Positions 38,109 to 49,062 of a DNA stretch of 64,000 nt are shown piece by piece (positions within the stretch are counted from its first letter, which is position 1; every line of letters starts with the position of its first letter). The notes beneath the pieces are model-generated. The model saw only the letters and a list, made by a program, of their open reading frames with translations. It did no database searches and was not told the DNA's origin. Source of the DNA: Vibrio sinaloensis (lineage in GTDB: Bacteria; Pseudomonadota; Gammaproteobacteria; Enterobacterales; Vibrionaceae); assembly GCF_023195835.1 (NCBI RefSeq), contig NZ_CP096199.1, forward strand, positions 2,480,001 through 2,544,000. The letters run 5' to 3'. The translations under genes were made by a program, and so were the position numbers.

Positions 38109-38193
38109 AATACACGTTCCTTTTGCAAGTCGATTAGCTGTTTATAATGCCAGAGTTTGTCTGGGTAAAGCACTAATATTCAAAACAATACCA

Positions 38194-40569
38194 CTACCAA
38201 CTGAATAGTTTCTTCAACCACTGCTTAGGCTGATTGTCACACTGCTGCTTGAAGGAATGATTGATGTCCCACACTGGCAAGGTGAAGTCATTGCTACAAT
38301 CAACATCGAGCCCACCCTGCGCGCTAGCAGCAAAACCGATAGTTCGCACCCCTTGCGGCCACGGCAAAACCAGCTTCTCCGGAATCCGATGTTGTAGATA
38401 ATCAGCGTAGACACGCAGTGCACCGCTGGCGCCGGTCAGTTTGGTCGGCTTGTTGTCATCGCGTCCAAGCCAAATGGTGGTCACCTCGCGTCCATCCACG
38501 CCGACAAACCAGCTGTCGCGCGTATCATTACTGGTCCCGGTTTTGCCGGCGAGCGCCGCCCATGCAAACTGTTGATTAAGATAACGCCCCGTCCCTTCCA
38601 TCACACCGCGCTTCATAGCATAAGTGGTTAACCAAGCGGCTTGCTGATCAATGGTTTGCGAGACTTTAGGCAGCGACTGGTAAAGCACATTCCCCTCAAG
38701 GTCGATAACCGAACGCAGCGCCGATAACTCGGCGCGTTTACCAGAATTGGTCAGTGTTTGGTACATCTGCGCAACCTGAAAAGGCGTCAAAGTGAACGAG
38801 CCCAAAAACATCGAGGGAACAGGACGAATCTCGTTTTTGTCCACGCCAAGTCGCTCTAGGGTTTGCACCACATTATCGATGCCAACTTGCATGCCCAGCT
38901 CGACGGTTGGCACATTGAGCGATTTTGCCAACGCGATATAGAGCGGCACATCACCACGAAATTGCCGATCATAGTTACGCGGCGACCAAACATTGCCTTT
39001 GCTGCCTTTTAAACTGATCGGTTTGTCATGCAAGGTTGTGGCAAGGTTGTATTTCTGTGGCTGTTGTAACGCGGTCAAATACACCGCAGGTTTAGCTAAC
39101 GAGCCGATTTGGCGACTGGCATTCAAAGCACGGTTAAAACCGTCATATCCGGTGCGTTTACCGCCAACCATAGCGCGAATTTCACCACTATGACGATCGA
39201 CCGCTACCGCGGCGCCCTCAAGTGATTGACCCGCTTTGGCTGCTAGTTGAGGGATTTTTGTCGCTATCGCCCGCTCAAGCTGTTGCTGTGACACCGGATC
39301 GAGAGAGGTAAACACGCGAAGACCAGAGTCTGACTGAAATGCAGCACCGACTTTCTGTTTCAGTTCAATACTTAACTGCTGAAAATAGGCAGGCTGACGA
39401 CTGGCAATACGCGGGCTATCTTGAACGTCCAGATCGCGACTGGCGGCCATATCAAACTGATGTGCGGTCAAGATGTCTTGCTCCATCATCAATCGCAGTA
39501 CCAAATCACGACGCTGCTTGGCTCGCTCAGGGAAGCGCACTGGATTGTAGTACGACGGCCCTTTCACCATACCCACCAGCAGGGCCAGTTGATCGATACG
39601 CAGCTCTTGAATCGGTTGGCCAAAATAAAAACGCGACGCGAGACCAAAACCATGGATCGCCTGTCCGCGACTTTGACCAAGATACACTTCATTCAAATAG
39701 GCTTCTAGAATGCGATCTTTGCTGTAGCGATAGTCTAAGATGAGAGCAATATAGGCTTCACGAATCTTGCGCCATAAGGTTCGGTCGCTAGACAAAAACA
39801 GATTTTTCGCTAACTGCTGAGTTAAAGTGCTGCCACCTTGTACGGTGCGTCCAGCCTTAACGTTAGCCACCATCGCGCGCGCAATCGCCAACGGCGAAAC
39901 GCCATCATGTTGATAAAATTGGCGATCTTCAGTAACCAACAGGGCATCGACCATCACCTCAGGAAACTGGTCGCGACGCAAAAACAGCCGCTGTTGATCT
40001 TGGTCCTTCTCCAGCATACCGAGCATTTTCGGCTCGATACGCAAATAGCCAAGATCAGCGGATTTCTCTAACGACTCAATACGCTCCAAGCCCGATGAGG
40101 AAAAATGCAACATCACATGACGATCGGGTTCAGGCCCATCACTGAACTCAAACGGGCGACGCATCAGCTCTATCTTGCTCGATGAAGACGAATATTCACC
40201 CGGATAACGAGGCTGTCGCACCTTACGGTAGTTGAGTACATCCAGTTCGTTGCGCACCTCTTGCAAGGTAATAGTATCGCCCGGCGCAAGATTCAAAATT
40301 CGTGCATATACCACCGTCGGCAAGTCGAACAGTTGCCCGTCAAAACGCTGCTTGACCACGCTATCGAGGTAGATACCGACCACGACCATTAAGGCAAACA
40401 TAGCCAACGCCGACTTCCAACCTATCCCCCATAGCGTTTTCAGCCAACTGCGTTTCTCAGGCTTGCGCGGTTTGCGCTGCGCTGATTTAACAGTGCGTTT
40501 TGCCGCGGTTTTTTTTCTGGTTGTGGTGGTTTTCGACTTACCGGATGTGCTGGTGTTTTTCTTAGTCAT
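38194..40569 (-). CDS. mrcB: Penicillin-binding protein 1B
   Basis: Bifunctional murein synthase, 791 residues. It has a very basic, Thr/Lys-rich cytoplasmic tail (1-45), one membrane helix (about 50-70), a UB2H-like domain, the GT51 glycosyltransferase (EDRQFYQHDGV, GGSTLTQQLAKNL) and the transpeptidase with serine in SLAKP, SLN and KTGTS. E. coli PBP1B is 844 residues, so the C-terminal region is shorter here. The start at 40569 overlaps the hrpB stop as ATGA; an upstream start at 40629 lies inside hrpB and adds unrelated residues. The gene order hrpB-mrcB is the same as in enterobacteria. Confidence 0.95.
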   Translation of the reverse strand: MTKKNTSTSGKSKTTTTRKKTAAKRTVKSAQRKPRKPEKRSWLKTLWGIGWKSALAMFALMVVVGIYLDSVVKQRFDGQLFDLPTVVYARILNLAPGDTITLQEVRNELDVLNYRKVRQPRYPGEYSSSSSKIELMRRPFEFSDGPEPDRHVMLHFSSSGLERIESLEKSADLGYLRIEPKMLGMLEKDQDQQRLFLRRDQFPEVMVDALLVTEDRQFYQHDGVSPLAIARAMVANVKAGRTVQGGSTLTQQLAKNLFLSSDRTLWRKIREAYIALILDYRYSKDRILEAYLNEVYLGQSRGQAIHGFGLASRFYFGQPIQELRIDQLALLVGMVKGPSYYNPVRFPERAKQRRDLVLRLMMEQDILTAHQFDMAASRDLDVQDSPRIASRQPAYFQQLSIELKQKVGAAFQSDSGLRVFTSLDPVSQQQLERAIATKIPQLAAKAGQSLEGAAVAVDRHSGEIRAMVGGKRTGYDGFNRALNASRQIGSLAKPAVYLTALQQPQKYNLATTLHDKPISLKGSKGNVWSPRNYDRQFRGDVPLYIALAKSLNVPTVELGMQVGIDNVVQTLERLGVDKNEIRPVPSMFLGSFTLTPFQVAQMYQTLTNSGKRAELSALRSVIDLEGNVLYQSLPKVSQTIDQQAAWLTTYAMKRGVMEGTGRYLNQQFAWAALAGKTGTSNDTRDSWFVGVDGREVTTIWLGRDDNKPTKLTGASGALRVYADYLQHRIPEKLVLPWPQGVRTIGFAASAQGGLDVDCSNDFTLPVWDINHSFKQQCDNQPKQWLKKLFSW

Positions 40570-43019
40570 GAATTCAACTGTCGTTTTGTTTTTGTTGTGG
40601 CAACGTGCGTCGCAGGATAATCGGGCCAAACGTGTTTTGGGTAGCGCCCTTTCATCTCTTTTTGCACTTGTTGATACGCGCCAGCCCAGAAACTGGCTAA
40701 ATCACGTGTCACTTGCAAAGGCCTTTGCGCTGGAGAGAGCAACTCCAGCACCAAAGCTTTACGTCCGAGCGCAATGCAAGGCGAGCTCTGTTGGCCAAAC
40801 ATCTCTTGCATTCGCACCGACAACACCGGATCTTGGCCTTGCTGATAGCGAATTTTTTTACTGCTGCCGGTCGGTACTTGGTAGTGGGTTGGTAACCACT
40901 CATCAACTTGCTGGTTTAGTGGCCAGCCAAGATAGGCGAGCAACGCAGCATGCAAGTCAACCTGAGCCAATCCCTTCACCGAATGAATACCATTGAGATA
41001 AGGTTCGAGCCATTGTTGCAACTGATCTAACAGCGCTTGGTCACTGAGCGGCGGCCAATCCTGCTCCGGTAGCCAATCTGCCGCGCAACGTAAACGCTGC
41101 AACAGCTCGAGACTTTTATCGCTCCAATGTAATACTGAAAGCCCTTTGCGACGAATATAGTTAAGTAAAGCTTGCGTCATTTTTTCGCGAGGCGGCTCAG
41201 GAAGAGCCTGACGACGGATAATTAAGCGGCCGAGTTTGACCTGTTTCTCGGCCACTAAGCGACCTTTGCTCTCATCCCAATCGACACATTCAACATCAGC
41301 AAATAGCCCAGGCAGTTGATGCTCAGCCGCATCCAACTCTAGCTCCACCGCAGTAAAGATTATCGATGAGTCAGATTGAGTGCGCATCAGATCCAACACC
41401 ACCAAATAGTCACAGGCCGCAAGCCTTTCTGTGTCTTGCATTTCGGCGCCATGCCCGTTGGCCAACACAAAGCGTCCAAGTTGATTAACGCGAGCCTGAG
41501 CAATTCGATCTGGAAACGCCATCGCTAACAAGGGAGCGACCATAGCGGTATCCAGCGCTGGCAGCGCAAAGTCGCCACCCAAACGATTCGCCAAGCTTTT
41601 GCTTCGAGCCAAAACGCGCTGTTGCTGATTATGCTGACCTTGGGTAAAGCGCTGCACGCTATCGAGAAAGTTCACCACGCCTTTTTCTGGCTCTTCCAGC
41701 AAGGCAGCGACCGCGGCGGCGGTGGGGAGCGCGTCTTTGGCCATCACCATCATCGCGGACATACGCGGCTCTACCCCGAGTTTAGCCGCCCGTTGTCCCT
41801 CAGGGGTCAGTTTGCCTTGCTCATCAAGCAAACCTAGCGTTACCAGCAACCCGCGCGCTTGACTAACCGCGGTCGCATTGGGCACATCTAACCAGCGCAG
41901 ATCGCTCACCTGCTGAGCACCCCACTGCGCAAGCTCCATGCAAAGGTGAGAGAGATCGCTGTGCAAGATTTCAGGTTGCGCAGTGACAGGCTGCTGAGCG
42001 AGCTGGCTTTGACTGTAAAGACGCACACACAGCCCCGGCTCAGTTCGTCCCGCACGTCCCGCTCTCTGCTCTGCCGAAGATTGAGCGATACGGACTTGCT
42101 CCAGGCTAGTCACGCCATTTTTCAAATCAAATCTCGCCACTCTCTCATACCCAGAATCAACCACCAGCCGAATCCCTTCAATGGTCAAAGAGGTTTCAGC
42201 AATATTGGTCGCGAGCACGATTTTACGCTTGCCTTTTTCTGCGGGTAGAATCGCCGCCTGCTGCGCGCTAAATTCTAACTGTCCATATAGGGGAAAAACC
42301 TCGATATCCGCCGGTAAGCCACGAAGACGTTCCATCACCCGCTTAATCGCCGTCACACCCGGCAAGAAGGCCAATAGTGAACCTGACTCATTAGCAATCA
42401 GAGTGAGGATCTGTTTCGCCATCTGCTCTTCAAGGCGTTGATGGGCGCCTAGAGGCGCATAACGAAACTCAACCGGATAACTGCGCCCTTCAGACTCCAC
42501 ATACTCTGCTTCAGGCATCAATGCAGCAAGTGCAGCTTGATCTAAGGTTGCCGACATCACAACCAGCTTGAGATCATCGCGCAATGCCTCTTGCACTTCG
42601 AGACAGAATGCAAGAGCGGTATCAGCGTGAATGCTGCGTTCATGAAATTCGTCGAAAATCACCATATCCACACCATTTAACTCTGGGTCAGATTGCAGCA
42701 TTCGGGTCAAGATGCCCTCGGTGACGATCTCTAGTTGGGTGTTGCTACTGACACGTTGCTCACCTCGCACCCGATAACCGACTCGTGCGCCGACTGGCTC
42801 ACCTAATTGCTTGGCAAGGTAACGCGCAATGTTTTTTGCAGCCAGCCGTCTCGGCTCCAGCATCACAATTTTTCCACTCACGACTTGCTGCTGCAGAAGT
42901 TGTAAAGGGAAATAGGTCGATTTGCCAGCACCAGGCGCTGCTTTGAGGATCAGTTGCGAACAGTGACGGACACCCGAAATAAGCGCGGGCATCACGCCTT
43001 CAATAGGCAGTTGTGACAA
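40566..43019 (-). CDS. hrpB: ATP-dependent helicase HrpB
   Basis: DEAH-box helicase of 817 residues: Walker [13 protein letters not shown] in [13 protein letters not shown] in VMSATLD, motif [10 protein letters not shown], and the long C-terminal HrpB domain ending in [14 protein letters not shown]. The physiological role is unclear. The reading frame begins with TTG at 43019, preceded by AAGG at 8 bases; the protein start [10 protein letters not shown] aligns with the E. coli N-terminus, supporting this unusual start. It is divergent from sfsA with only 62 bases between. Confidence 0.94.
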   Translation of the reverse strand: MSQLPIEGVMPALISGVRHCSQLILKAAPGAGKSTYFPLQLLQQQVVSGKIVMLEPRRLAAKNIARYLAKQLGEPVGARVGYRVRGEQRVSSNTQLEIVTEGILTRMLQSDPELNGVDMVIFDEFHERSIHADTALAFCLEVQEALRDDLKLVVMSATLDQAALAALMPEAEYVESEGRSYPVEFRYAPLGAHQRLEEQMAKQILTLIANESGSLLAFLPGVTAIKRVMERLRGLPADIEVFPLYGQLEFSAQQAAILPAEKGKRKIVLATNIAETSLTIEGIRLVVDSGYERVARFDLKNGVTSLEQVRIAQSSAEQRAGRAGRTEPGLCVRLYSQSQLAQQPVTAQPEILHSDLSHLCMELAQWGAQQVSDLRWLDVPNATAVSQARGLLVTLGLLDEQGKLTPEGQRAAKLGVEPRMSAMMVMAKDALPTAAAVAALLEEPEKGVVNFLDSVQRFTQGQHNQQQRVLARSKSLANRLGGDFALPALDTAMVAPLLAMAFPDRIAQARVNQLGRFVLANGHGAEMQDTERLAACDYLVVLDLMRTQSDSSIIFTAVELELDAAEHQLPGLFADVECVDWDESKGRLVAEKQVKLGRLIIRRQALPEPPREKMTQALLNYIRRKGLSVLHWSDKSLELLQRLRCAADWLPEQDWPPLSDQALLDQLQQWLEPYLNGIHSVKGLAQVDLHAALLAYLGWPLNQQVDEWLPTHYQVPTGSSKKIRYQQGQDPVLSVRMQEMFGQQSSPCIALGRKALVLELLSPAQRPLQVTRDLASFWAGAYQQVQKEMKGRYPKHVWPDYPATHVATTKTKRQLNS

Positions 43020-43081
43020 TGGAGAAACCTTGTGGTGTAATGTTGCTAACTATTGTACATAAAAACAGTAATGAGTCCCAA

Positions 43082-43789
43082 ATGAAGTTCCAGCCGCCTT
43101 TGGCGCCCGCCACTCTCATTCAGCGCTACAAACGATTTTTAGCCGATATAACGTTAGGCGATGGCAGCCAACGTACCATTCATTGTGCCAACACCGGCGC
43201 GATGACTGGGTGCGCCGAACCCGGTGATACCGTTTGGTTCTCAACCTCGGATAATCCTAAACGCAAGTACCCCAATAGTTGGGAGCTCACAGAAACCAAG
43301 CAAGGACACCGAATCTGCGTCAATACTGCCCGAGCCAACACCCTCGCGGTAGAGGCGATACAAAACGGCGTGATTTCCGAGTTGCAAGGTTATGATCAGT
43401 TGCTCACCGAAGTGAAATATGGCAATGAAAATAGTCGGATTGATATCTTGCTCAAATCACAAAATAAACCAACGTGCTATATAGAGGTGAAAAGCGTCAC
43501 CTTATTGGATGAACAAGGACAAGGTTACTTTCCAGATGCCGTCACCACTCGTGGTCAAAAGCATCTGCGCGAGCTAACCGAAATGGCGCAATCTGGAAGC
43601 AGAGCGGTACTTTTATTCACTGTTTTACATTCAGGGATTGAAAAAGTGTCTCCGGCACTCCATATAGACGCGAAATACTCACAATTACTTAAAGATGCAC
43701 AAGAACAAGGGGTGGAAGTCCTGTGCTACAAGGCACAGCTTTCAAGCAATGAGATAAAACTGGTCAAGTCACTCAAATTCAGTCAATAG
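43082..43789 (+). CDS. sfsA: Sugar fermentation stimulation protein SfsA
   Basis: Protein of 235 residues with an N-terminal OB-like part and a restriction-nuclease-like core ([22 protein letters not shown], with Asp, Glu and Lys in nuclease positions). Named for effects on maltose genes in E. coli; the molecular role is uncertain, and nuclease activity has been proposed. The start at 43082 gives the usual KFQPPL N-terminus; an upstream frame from 43013 overlaps hrpB and is not conserved. The sfsA-dksA-gluQ order is conserved in gamma-proteobacteria. Confidence 0.93.
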   Translation: MKFQPPLAPATLIQRYKRFLADITLGDGSQRTIHCANTGAMTGCAEPGDTVWFSTSDNPKRKYPNSWELTETKQGHRICVNTARANTLAVEAIQNGVISELQGYDQLLTEVKYGNENSRIDILLKSQNKPTCYIEVKSVTLLDEQGQGYFPDAVTTRGQKHLRELTEMAQSGSRAVLLFTVLHSGIEKVSPALHIDAKYSQLLKDAQEQGVEVLCYKAQLSSNEIKLVKSLKFSQ

Positions 43790-43927
43790 CGACTAAAAAT
43801 GATGTGACCTTCACATTGACAATAAGTTTACTGTCTAGTATTTGCCTCCATTGATTCTTTTTGCTATAGATACCCGCCTTAAAATAACTGCGAGCGCAGT
43901 TGACTAGGTGTTAGTAGGAGATGCTGC

Positions 43928-44374
43928 ATGCCAGAATCAAAGAAAAAAGCGCTAGGCATCCTAGCCATTGCAGGGGTTGAGCCATATCAAGAGAAAGCGG
44001 GTGAAGAGTACATGTCACCTGAGCAACTGGCTCATTTTACAAAAATTCTATCGGCTTGGCGCAACCAGCTCAGGGAAGAAGTTGACCGCACTGTGCATCA
44101 CATGCAGGACGAAGCAGCAAACTTTCCCGATCCCGTTGACCGTGCTTCTCAAGAGGAAGAGTTTAGCTTAGAACTACGCAACCGTGACCGTGAGCGTCGT
44201 CTAATCAAAAAGATTGAAAAAACGCTAAATAAAATCGAAGAAGACGATTTTGGTTTCTGTGAATCTTGTGGTATCGAAATTGGCATCCGTCGCCTAGAAG
44301 CGCGTCCAACTGCAGACCTGTGTATCGACTGTAAAACACTGGCTGAAATCAAAGAAAAGCAGATGCAAGGGTAA
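43928..44374 (+). CDS. dksA: RNA polymerase-binding transcription factor DksA
   Basis: Secondary-channel regulator that acts with ppGpp, 148 residues. A long coiled coil carries the acidic tip DPVDRA (DxxDxA), and the zinc finger has CESC and CIDC. The ATG at 43928 has GGAG 9 bases upstream. A 138-base leader separates it from sfsA, and a good terminator follows, so it is likely transcribed on its own, although gluQ may receive read-through as in E. coli. Confidence 0.97.
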   Translation: MPESKKKALGILAIAGVEPYQEKAGEEYMSPEQLAHFTKILSAWRNQLREEVDRTVHHMQDEAANFPDPVDRASQEEEFSLELRNRDRERRLIKKIEKTLNKIEEDDFGFCESCGIEIGIRRLEARPTADLCIDCKTLAEIKEKQMQG

Positions 44375-44397
44375 TTTAACCTTTGTCATGACTATTG

Positions 44398-44420
44398 AAG
44401 GGAGCTATCGCTCCCTTTTT
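44398..44420 (+). terminator. Terminator between dksA and gluQ
   Basis: AAGGGAGC-TATC-GCTCCCTT followed by TTT. It lies 24 bases after the dksA stop and 26 bases before the gluQ start, so it would limit gluQ to read-through. Confidence 0.82.
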
Positions 44421-44445
44421 GGTTTATACCGCAACGTAAAACACT

Positions 44446-45336
44446 ATGAGTTATATTGGTCGCTTTGCCCCCTCTCCATCAGGTCCACTGCATTTCGGAT
44501 CTTTAGTGGCTGCACTCGGTAGCTATTTTCAAGCCAAATCTCATCATGGCAAGTGGCTCGTACGCATTGAAGATCTTGATCCGCCCAGAGAAATGCCTGG
44601 CGCCAGTGATTTGATCTTAAAAACCTTAGAGGCGTATCATCTGTTTTGGGATGGCGAGGTGGTGTATCAAAGCCAGCGCCACAGCTTGTATCAACAGCAA
44701 ATTGATAATTGGTTAGATTCAGGTCAAGCCTACTACTGTCAGTGCACGCGCAAACAGATCAAGGCACTGGGCGGCTTTTACCGCGGTACCTGTCGTGAGC
44801 TTGGGCTAAGCAACGAGCAACCCTGTGCGATTCGATTGAAAATGACCGAGCCGGTTTATCAGTTTCAAGACCAAAAACACGGAACGCTCTCAATCCCACA
44901 GCAGCTCGCCGATGAAGATTTTATTATCAAACGCCGTGATGGCTTGTTTGCCTATAATCTCGCGGTAGTATTGGATGATATCGACCAAGGGGTCACTGAA
45001 GTCGTGCGCGGCGCTGACCTCATCGAGCCCACTGGCAGACAAATCAGCTTGTATAAAATGCTCGGCATCCGCCCTGTACGCTACTTGCACCTGCCGCTGG
45101 CTCTGGATATCAATGGTCAAAAGTTGTCCAAACAGAACCACGCCCCGGCGGTCGATAATCACAATCCAAAGCCGGCATTGCTGGATGCAATGACATTCTT
45201 AGGGTTTGATATTGATAAAGAAATTAGCGAGTTATCGGTAGCCGAGTTAATTGAATGGGGCATTGCACATTGGCACCTTTCTCAACTGCCCGATGTCACT
45301 GAAATAACACCAATATTCTCAAACTGCTCGCCGTAA
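44446..45336 (+). CDS. gluQ: Glutamyl-Q tRNA(Asp) synthetase
   Basis: Paralogue of the glutamyl-tRNA synthetase catalytic half, 296 residues, without an anticodon-binding domain. It attaches glutamate to queuosine in tRNA-Asp. The class I motif is PSGPLHFGSL, the KMSKS-like loop is QKLSKQNHA, and zinc ligands include CQC in YYCQCTRKQ. The start MSYIGRFAPSPSG is the family N-terminus. It lies between dksA and pcnB as in many gamma-proteobacteria. Confidence 0.95.
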   Translation: MSYIGRFAPSPSGPLHFGSLVAALGSYFQAKSHHGKWLVRIEDLDPPREMPGASDLILKTLEAYHLFWDGEVVYQSQRHSLYQQQIDNWLDSGQAYYCQCTRKQIKALGGFYRGTCRELGLSNEQPCAIRLKMTEPVYQFQDQKHGTLSIPQQLADEDFIIKRRDGLFAYNLAVVLDDIDQGVTEVVRGADLIEPTGRQISLYKMLGIRPVRYLHLPLALDINGQKLSKQNHAPAVDNHNPKPALLDAMTFLGFDIDKEISELSVAELIEWGIAHWHLSQLPDVTEITPIFSNCSP

Positions 45337-45417
45337 GCTATCATTAGCCGCAAATTCGCCCCGAATGGGCCTAAAAATTTTAATTAGAGCAGCGTTGGCT
45401 TAACCAGCGATTGCCAG

Positions 45418-46785
45418 ATGCACATGAACAAAATCGACGATACAGCAAGCGAGGCGACCGTGTTTTCCGAACTCGCTTTAAATATTATTACTCGCCAAGA
45501 GCATAACATCTCGCGCAAACAGATCAGTGATAATGCATTGAAGGTGCTATACCGTCTTCATGGTGCAGGCTTTGATGCCTATCTTGTTGGGGGTGGAGTG
45601 CGCGACCTGCTCCTCGGCCAGCAGCCAAAAGATTTCGATATCGCGACCAATGCTACCCCGGAACAGATTCGCCAGTTGTTTAAAAACTGCCGATTGATTG
45701 GGCGCCGATTCCGCCTTGCGCACATTATGTTTGGCCGCGACATTATCGAAGTAGCTACGTTCCGCGGACACCATCAAGAGCCGAGTAAAAACGTCGCGCA
45801 ACAGTCGAAAGAAGGCATGTTATTGCGTGACAATGTCTATGGCACCATAGATGAAGACGCCGAACGCCGCGACTTTACCGTCAACGCCATGTATTACAAT
45901 ATCGGCGACTACTCTATCCACGACTACGCTCGTGGTATCGAAGATTTAGAAGACAAGCTTATCCGCTTAATTGGCGATCCAGCGACGCGTTATCGTGAAG
46001 ACCCAGTGCGCATGCTACGCGCGATCCGTTTTGCGGTGAAACTGGATTTCGATATCGAAGAAGACACAGCTGCGCCGATCGAAGAGCTGGCAACCTTGCT
46101 GCAAGATATCCCTGCCGCGCGCTTGTATGAAGAGTCGCTCAAAATGCTCCAATCCGGGCATGGGCTCGAGACCTATCATCTTATGCGTGAGTACAACTTG
46201 TTCCAGCAGTTATTCCCAACCATCGCGGAATACTTTACTGACGACTACTCTTCGCCTACTGAACAGATGTTAGATTTGGTCCTCGACTCGACTGATCAGC
46301 GCATCGAAGAGGGCAAACGCATCAACCCAGCCTTTATGTTCGCCGCGATGTTGTGGTATCCACTGCAAGAGCGCGCTCAATTATTGATGGAAAAGCGTAA
46401 ACTCTCTTATTACGACGCCATTATGGAAGCGAGCAACTACGTACTTGATGAGCAAGTGCGCACCATCGCTATCCCGCGCCGCCATACCGCGACTATTCGT
46501 GAAATTTGGCAGCTGCAATTGCGTCTGCCACGCCGCAGCGGTAAACGCGCTTTCCGCCTAATGGAGCTCAACAAGTTCCGTGCAGGGTTCGATTTCTTAG
46601 AAATGCGTGGAGAGATTGAACAAGGCGATACGCAACTGCTAGCGAAATGGTGGCAAACGTTCCAAAATGCCGGACGCAATATGCGCCAGGCGATGGTGGC
46701 CGATCTCGATGCCAGCAGTGAAGGTCAGCCAAGACAGCGCCGCCGCAAGAGCAGTCGTAAGAAAAAGCCAAAGGCGTCATCATGA
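45418..46785 (+). CDS. pcnB: Poly(A) polymerase I
   Basis: Nucleotidyltransferase of 455 residues that adds 3' poly(A) tails to RNA and promotes decay. The nucleotidyltransferase motif is GGGVRDLLLG with the acidic pair in KDFDIATNA. The RNA-binding part includes RRDFTVNAMYY and YREDPVRMLRAIRF. The C-terminus is very basic (RQRRRKSSRKKK). Two ATG codons at 45418 and 45424 are possible starts; an in-frame stop a little upstream excludes longer forms. It overlaps folK by four bases. Confidence 0.94.
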   Translation: MHMNKIDDTASEATVFSELALNIITRQEHNISRKQISDNALKVLYRLHGAGFDAYLVGGGVRDLLLGQQPKDFDIATNATPEQIRQLFKNCRLIGRRFRLAHIMFGRDIIEVATFRGHHQEPSKNVAQQSKEGMLLRDNVYGTIDEDAERRDFTVNAMYYNIGDYSIHDYARGIEDLEDKLIRLIGDPATRYREDPVRMLRAIRFAVKLDFDIEEDTAAPIEELATLLQDIPAARLYEESLKMLQSGHGLETYHLMREYNLFQQLFPTIAEYFTDDYSSPTEQMLDLVLDSTDQRIEEGKRINPAFMFAAMLWYPLQERAQLLMEKRKLSYYDAIMEASNYVLDEQVRTIAIPRRHTATIREIWQLQLRLPRRSGKRAFRLMELNKFRAGFDFLEMRGEIEQGDTQLLAKWWQTFQNAGRNMRQAMVADLDASSEGQPRQRRRKSSRKKKPKASS

Positions 46786-47267
46786 TGCGTGTGTTCATTG
46801 CTGTTGGGAGCAACCTCAGCTCGCCAGTAGCACAAGCCAATGCCGCTATCGAAGCGCTCAAAACCCTGCCTAAATCGCAGTTCGTTTGTCCTTCGTCACT
46901 CTATAGCAGCACGCCGATGGGGCCACAAAACCAACCCGACTACATTAACGCCGTGGTTGAGATCAACACAGAATTAACGCCACTTGAACTACTTGATTGC
47001 ACCCAAGCGATTGAACTAGAGCAAGGGCGTGTCCGTAAGGAAGAGCGTTGGGGCCCAAGAACCCTAGATCTCGATATCCTTCTTTATGGCAATGAGGTGA
47101 TGGATTCCGAGCGACTGACCGTTCCTCACTATGGAATGAAAGAGCGCGAATTTGTGCTCTACCCGCTTGCTGAGATCGCACCAAATTTAACCCTCCCATG
47201 TGGGACCAGACTGGAAGACTTACTCAAAGTCGTCGAGCAAAACGGTCTGCGTATTTGGCAATCATAG
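46782..47267 (+). CDS. folK: 6-hydroxymethyl-7,8-dihydropterin pyrophosphokinase
   Basis: Folate pathway enzyme, 161 residues, that transfers pyrophosphate from ATP to the pterin before condensation with p-aminobenzoate. The HPPK signature is RWGPRTLDLDILLYG, with metal-binding aspartates. The start ATGATG overlaps the pcnB stop, suggesting coupling. It is followed after 22 bases by panB, a common folK-panBC arrangement. Confidence 0.95.
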   Translation: MMRVFIAVGSNLSSPVAQANAAIEALKTLPKSQFVCPSSLYSSTPMGPQNQPDYINAVVEINTELTPLELLDCTQAIELEQGRVRKEERWGPRTLDLDILLYGNEVMDSERLTVPHYGMKEREFVLYPLAEIAPNLTLPCGTRLEDLLKVVEQNGLRIWQS

Positions 47268-47289
47268 CCAACTCCTGTAAGGATAAATC

Positions 47290-48084
47290 ATGAAAAAAAT
47301 TACCATCAATGACCTGATGACTTGGAAGCAAGAAGGTCGTAAGTTTGCCACTTCTACGGCCTATGATGCGAGCTTCGCACAGTTGTTTGAAAGCCAAGAG
47401 ATGCCTGTCCTGCTTGTCGGTGACTCACTAGGCATGGTGCTACAAGGCACACGTGACACACTGCCCGTGACGGTAGATGACATCGCCTATCATACTCGCT
47501 GTGTCCGCGCCGGTAGCCCAAACTGCCTACTGATGGCCGACATGCCGTTTATGAGCTATGCCACGCCAGAGCAAGCTTGCGAAAATGCCGCAAAGCTAAT
47601 GCGCGCAGGGGCAAACATGGTAAAAATTGAAGGTGGCGATTGGTTAGTCGACACAGTGAAAATGCTGACAGAGCGCGCGGTCCCAGTGTGTGCCCACCTT
47701 GGTCTTACCCCGCAGTCAGTCAACATTTTCGGCGGCTTTAAGGTGCAAGGCCGTGAGCAAGATAAAGCTGACCGTATGGTGCGCGACGCCTTAGCGCTAC
47801 AAGAAGCAGGCGCGCAAGTTGTGCTGCTTGAGTGCGTACCAAAAGACCTTGCAGCGCGCATCACTGAAGTGTGTGATGTGCCGGTGATTGGCATTGGCGC
47901 GGGTAATGTCACTGATGGACAAATTTTGGTGATGCACGATATGTTTGGTATCGCCGCGAACTACATGCCTAAGTTTTCAAAGAACTTCCTTGCTGAAACC
48001 GGTGACATGCGTCAAGCGGTGGCGAAATACAAGCAAGACGTTGAGAGCGGTGCGTTCCCAGACGACGCCCACACCATTGCTTAA
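47290..48084 (+). CDS. panB: Ketopantoate hydroxymethyltransferase
   Basis: First committed step to pantothenate: adds a hydroxymethyl group from methylene-THF to alpha-ketoisovalerate. 264 residues. Mg-binding and substrate motifs are visible as [21 protein letters not shown] and [12 protein letters not shown] good ribosome site, AAGGA, is 6 bases from the ATG. It precedes panC by 11 bases. Confidence 0.96.
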   Translation: MKKITINDLMTWKQEGRKFATSTAYDASFAQLFESQEMPVLLVGDSLGMVLQGTRDTLPVTVDDIAYHTRCVRAGSPNCLLMADMPFMSYATPEQACENAAKLMRAGANMVKIEGGDWLVDTVKMLTERAVPVCAHLGLTPQSVNIFGGFKVQGREQDKADRMVRDALALQEAGAQVVLLECVPKDLAARITEVCDVPVIGIGAGNVTDGQILVMHDMFGIAANYMPKFSKNFLAETGDMRQAVAKYKQDVESGAFPDDAHTIA

Positions 48085-48095
48085 GGATCACAGCT

Positions 48096-48998
48096 ATGCA
48101 AACTTTTGCTGAAATTGCTGCGCTTCGCGAGCAAATCAAACAATACAAACGTGAAGGGCGCAGGATTGCATTTGTCCCTACCATGGGTAATTTGCACGAA
48201 GGCCATCTAACCTTAGTTCGCAAAGCGCGTGAACACGCAGACATCGTGGTGGTGAGCATCTTTGTCAATCCAATGCAGTTTGATCGTGCTGACGATCTGA
48301 ATAACTACCCGCGTACGTTAGAAGACGATCTGAGCAAGCTGAGCGCTGAAGCGGTTGAGCTGGTCTTTACCCCTACGCCAGAGATCATCTATCCGCAAGG
48401 TGTCGAGAACCAAACCTCAGTTGAAGTGCCTGGCCTATCCAGTATGTTAGAGGGCGCTTCTCGCCCTGGCCATTTCCGCGGCGTCGCCACTGTGGTCACC
48501 AAACTGTTTAATATCGTGCAGCCTGACGTGGCCTGCTTTGGCGAGAAAGACTTCCAACAACTTGCTGTGATCCGCAAAATGGTCGAAGACTTAGCGATGG
48601 ACATTGAGATCATCGGTGTGGCAACCGTACGCGAAATGGACGGCCTCGCCATGAGCTCACGCAACGGTCTGCTCACACTCGATGAGCGCCAACGTGCGCC
48701 AGTTCTGGCTCGCACGATGCGCTGGATCAGCAGCGCCATCCGCGGCGGTCGCGATGACTATGCCTCTGTCATTGAAGATGCCAGTGACCAACTGCGAGCG
48801 GCCGGGTTACAGCCGGATGAAATCTTTATTCGCGATGCACGAACGCTGCATGCGATCACCGCAGAAACGACTCAGGCAGTGATCTTAATGTCGGCCTTCT
48901 TGGGCAAAGCTCGACTGATAGATAACCAAGTGGTGGACTTGGTGATTGATAGCAAGGATGAAGACCCTCATTCCGCGCAGTCAGCAAACGCAGAATAA
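48096..48998 (+). CDS. panC: Pantothenate synthetase
   Basis: Joins pantoate and beta-alanine with ATP to give pantothenate. 300 residues; [14 protein letters not shown] carries the class I HIGH-like motif and MSSRN the KMSKS equivalent. The C-terminus is about 15 residues longer than the E. coli protein and acidic. No panD is in the window. A strong bidirectional terminator follows. Confidence 0.96.
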   Translation: MQTFAEIAALREQIKQYKREGRRIAFVPTMGNLHEGHLTLVRKAREHADIVVVSIFVNPMQFDRADDLNNYPRTLEDDLSKLSAEAVELVFTPTPEIIYPQGVENQTSVEVPGLSSMLEGASRPGHFRGVATVVTKLFNIVQPDVACFGEKDFQQLAVIRKMVEDLAMDIEIIGVATVREMDGLAMSSRNGLLTLDERQRAPVLARTMRWISSAIRGGRDDYASVIEDASDQLRAAGLQPDEIFIRDARTLHAITAETTQAVILMSAFLGKARLIDNQVVDLVIDSKDEDPHSAQSANAE

Positions 48999-49010
48999 CG
49001 TCGAAAAACA

Positions 49011-49041
49011 AAAAGGCTTGGTGCAATACACCAAGCCTTTT
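49011..49041. terminator. Bidirectional terminator between panC and yadH
   Basis: AAAAGGCTTGGTG-CAATA-CACCAAGCCTTTT, a 13-bp stem with A-run and T-run on both sides, between convergent genes. Confidence 0.93.
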
Positions 49042-49062
49042 GTTTACAGCGAGAGTAAAAGA

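Noticed and set aside
39339..39743. 134-codon plus-strand frame inside mrcB
   Set aside because: Antisense to the conserved glycosyltransferase domain; no homology or translation signals.
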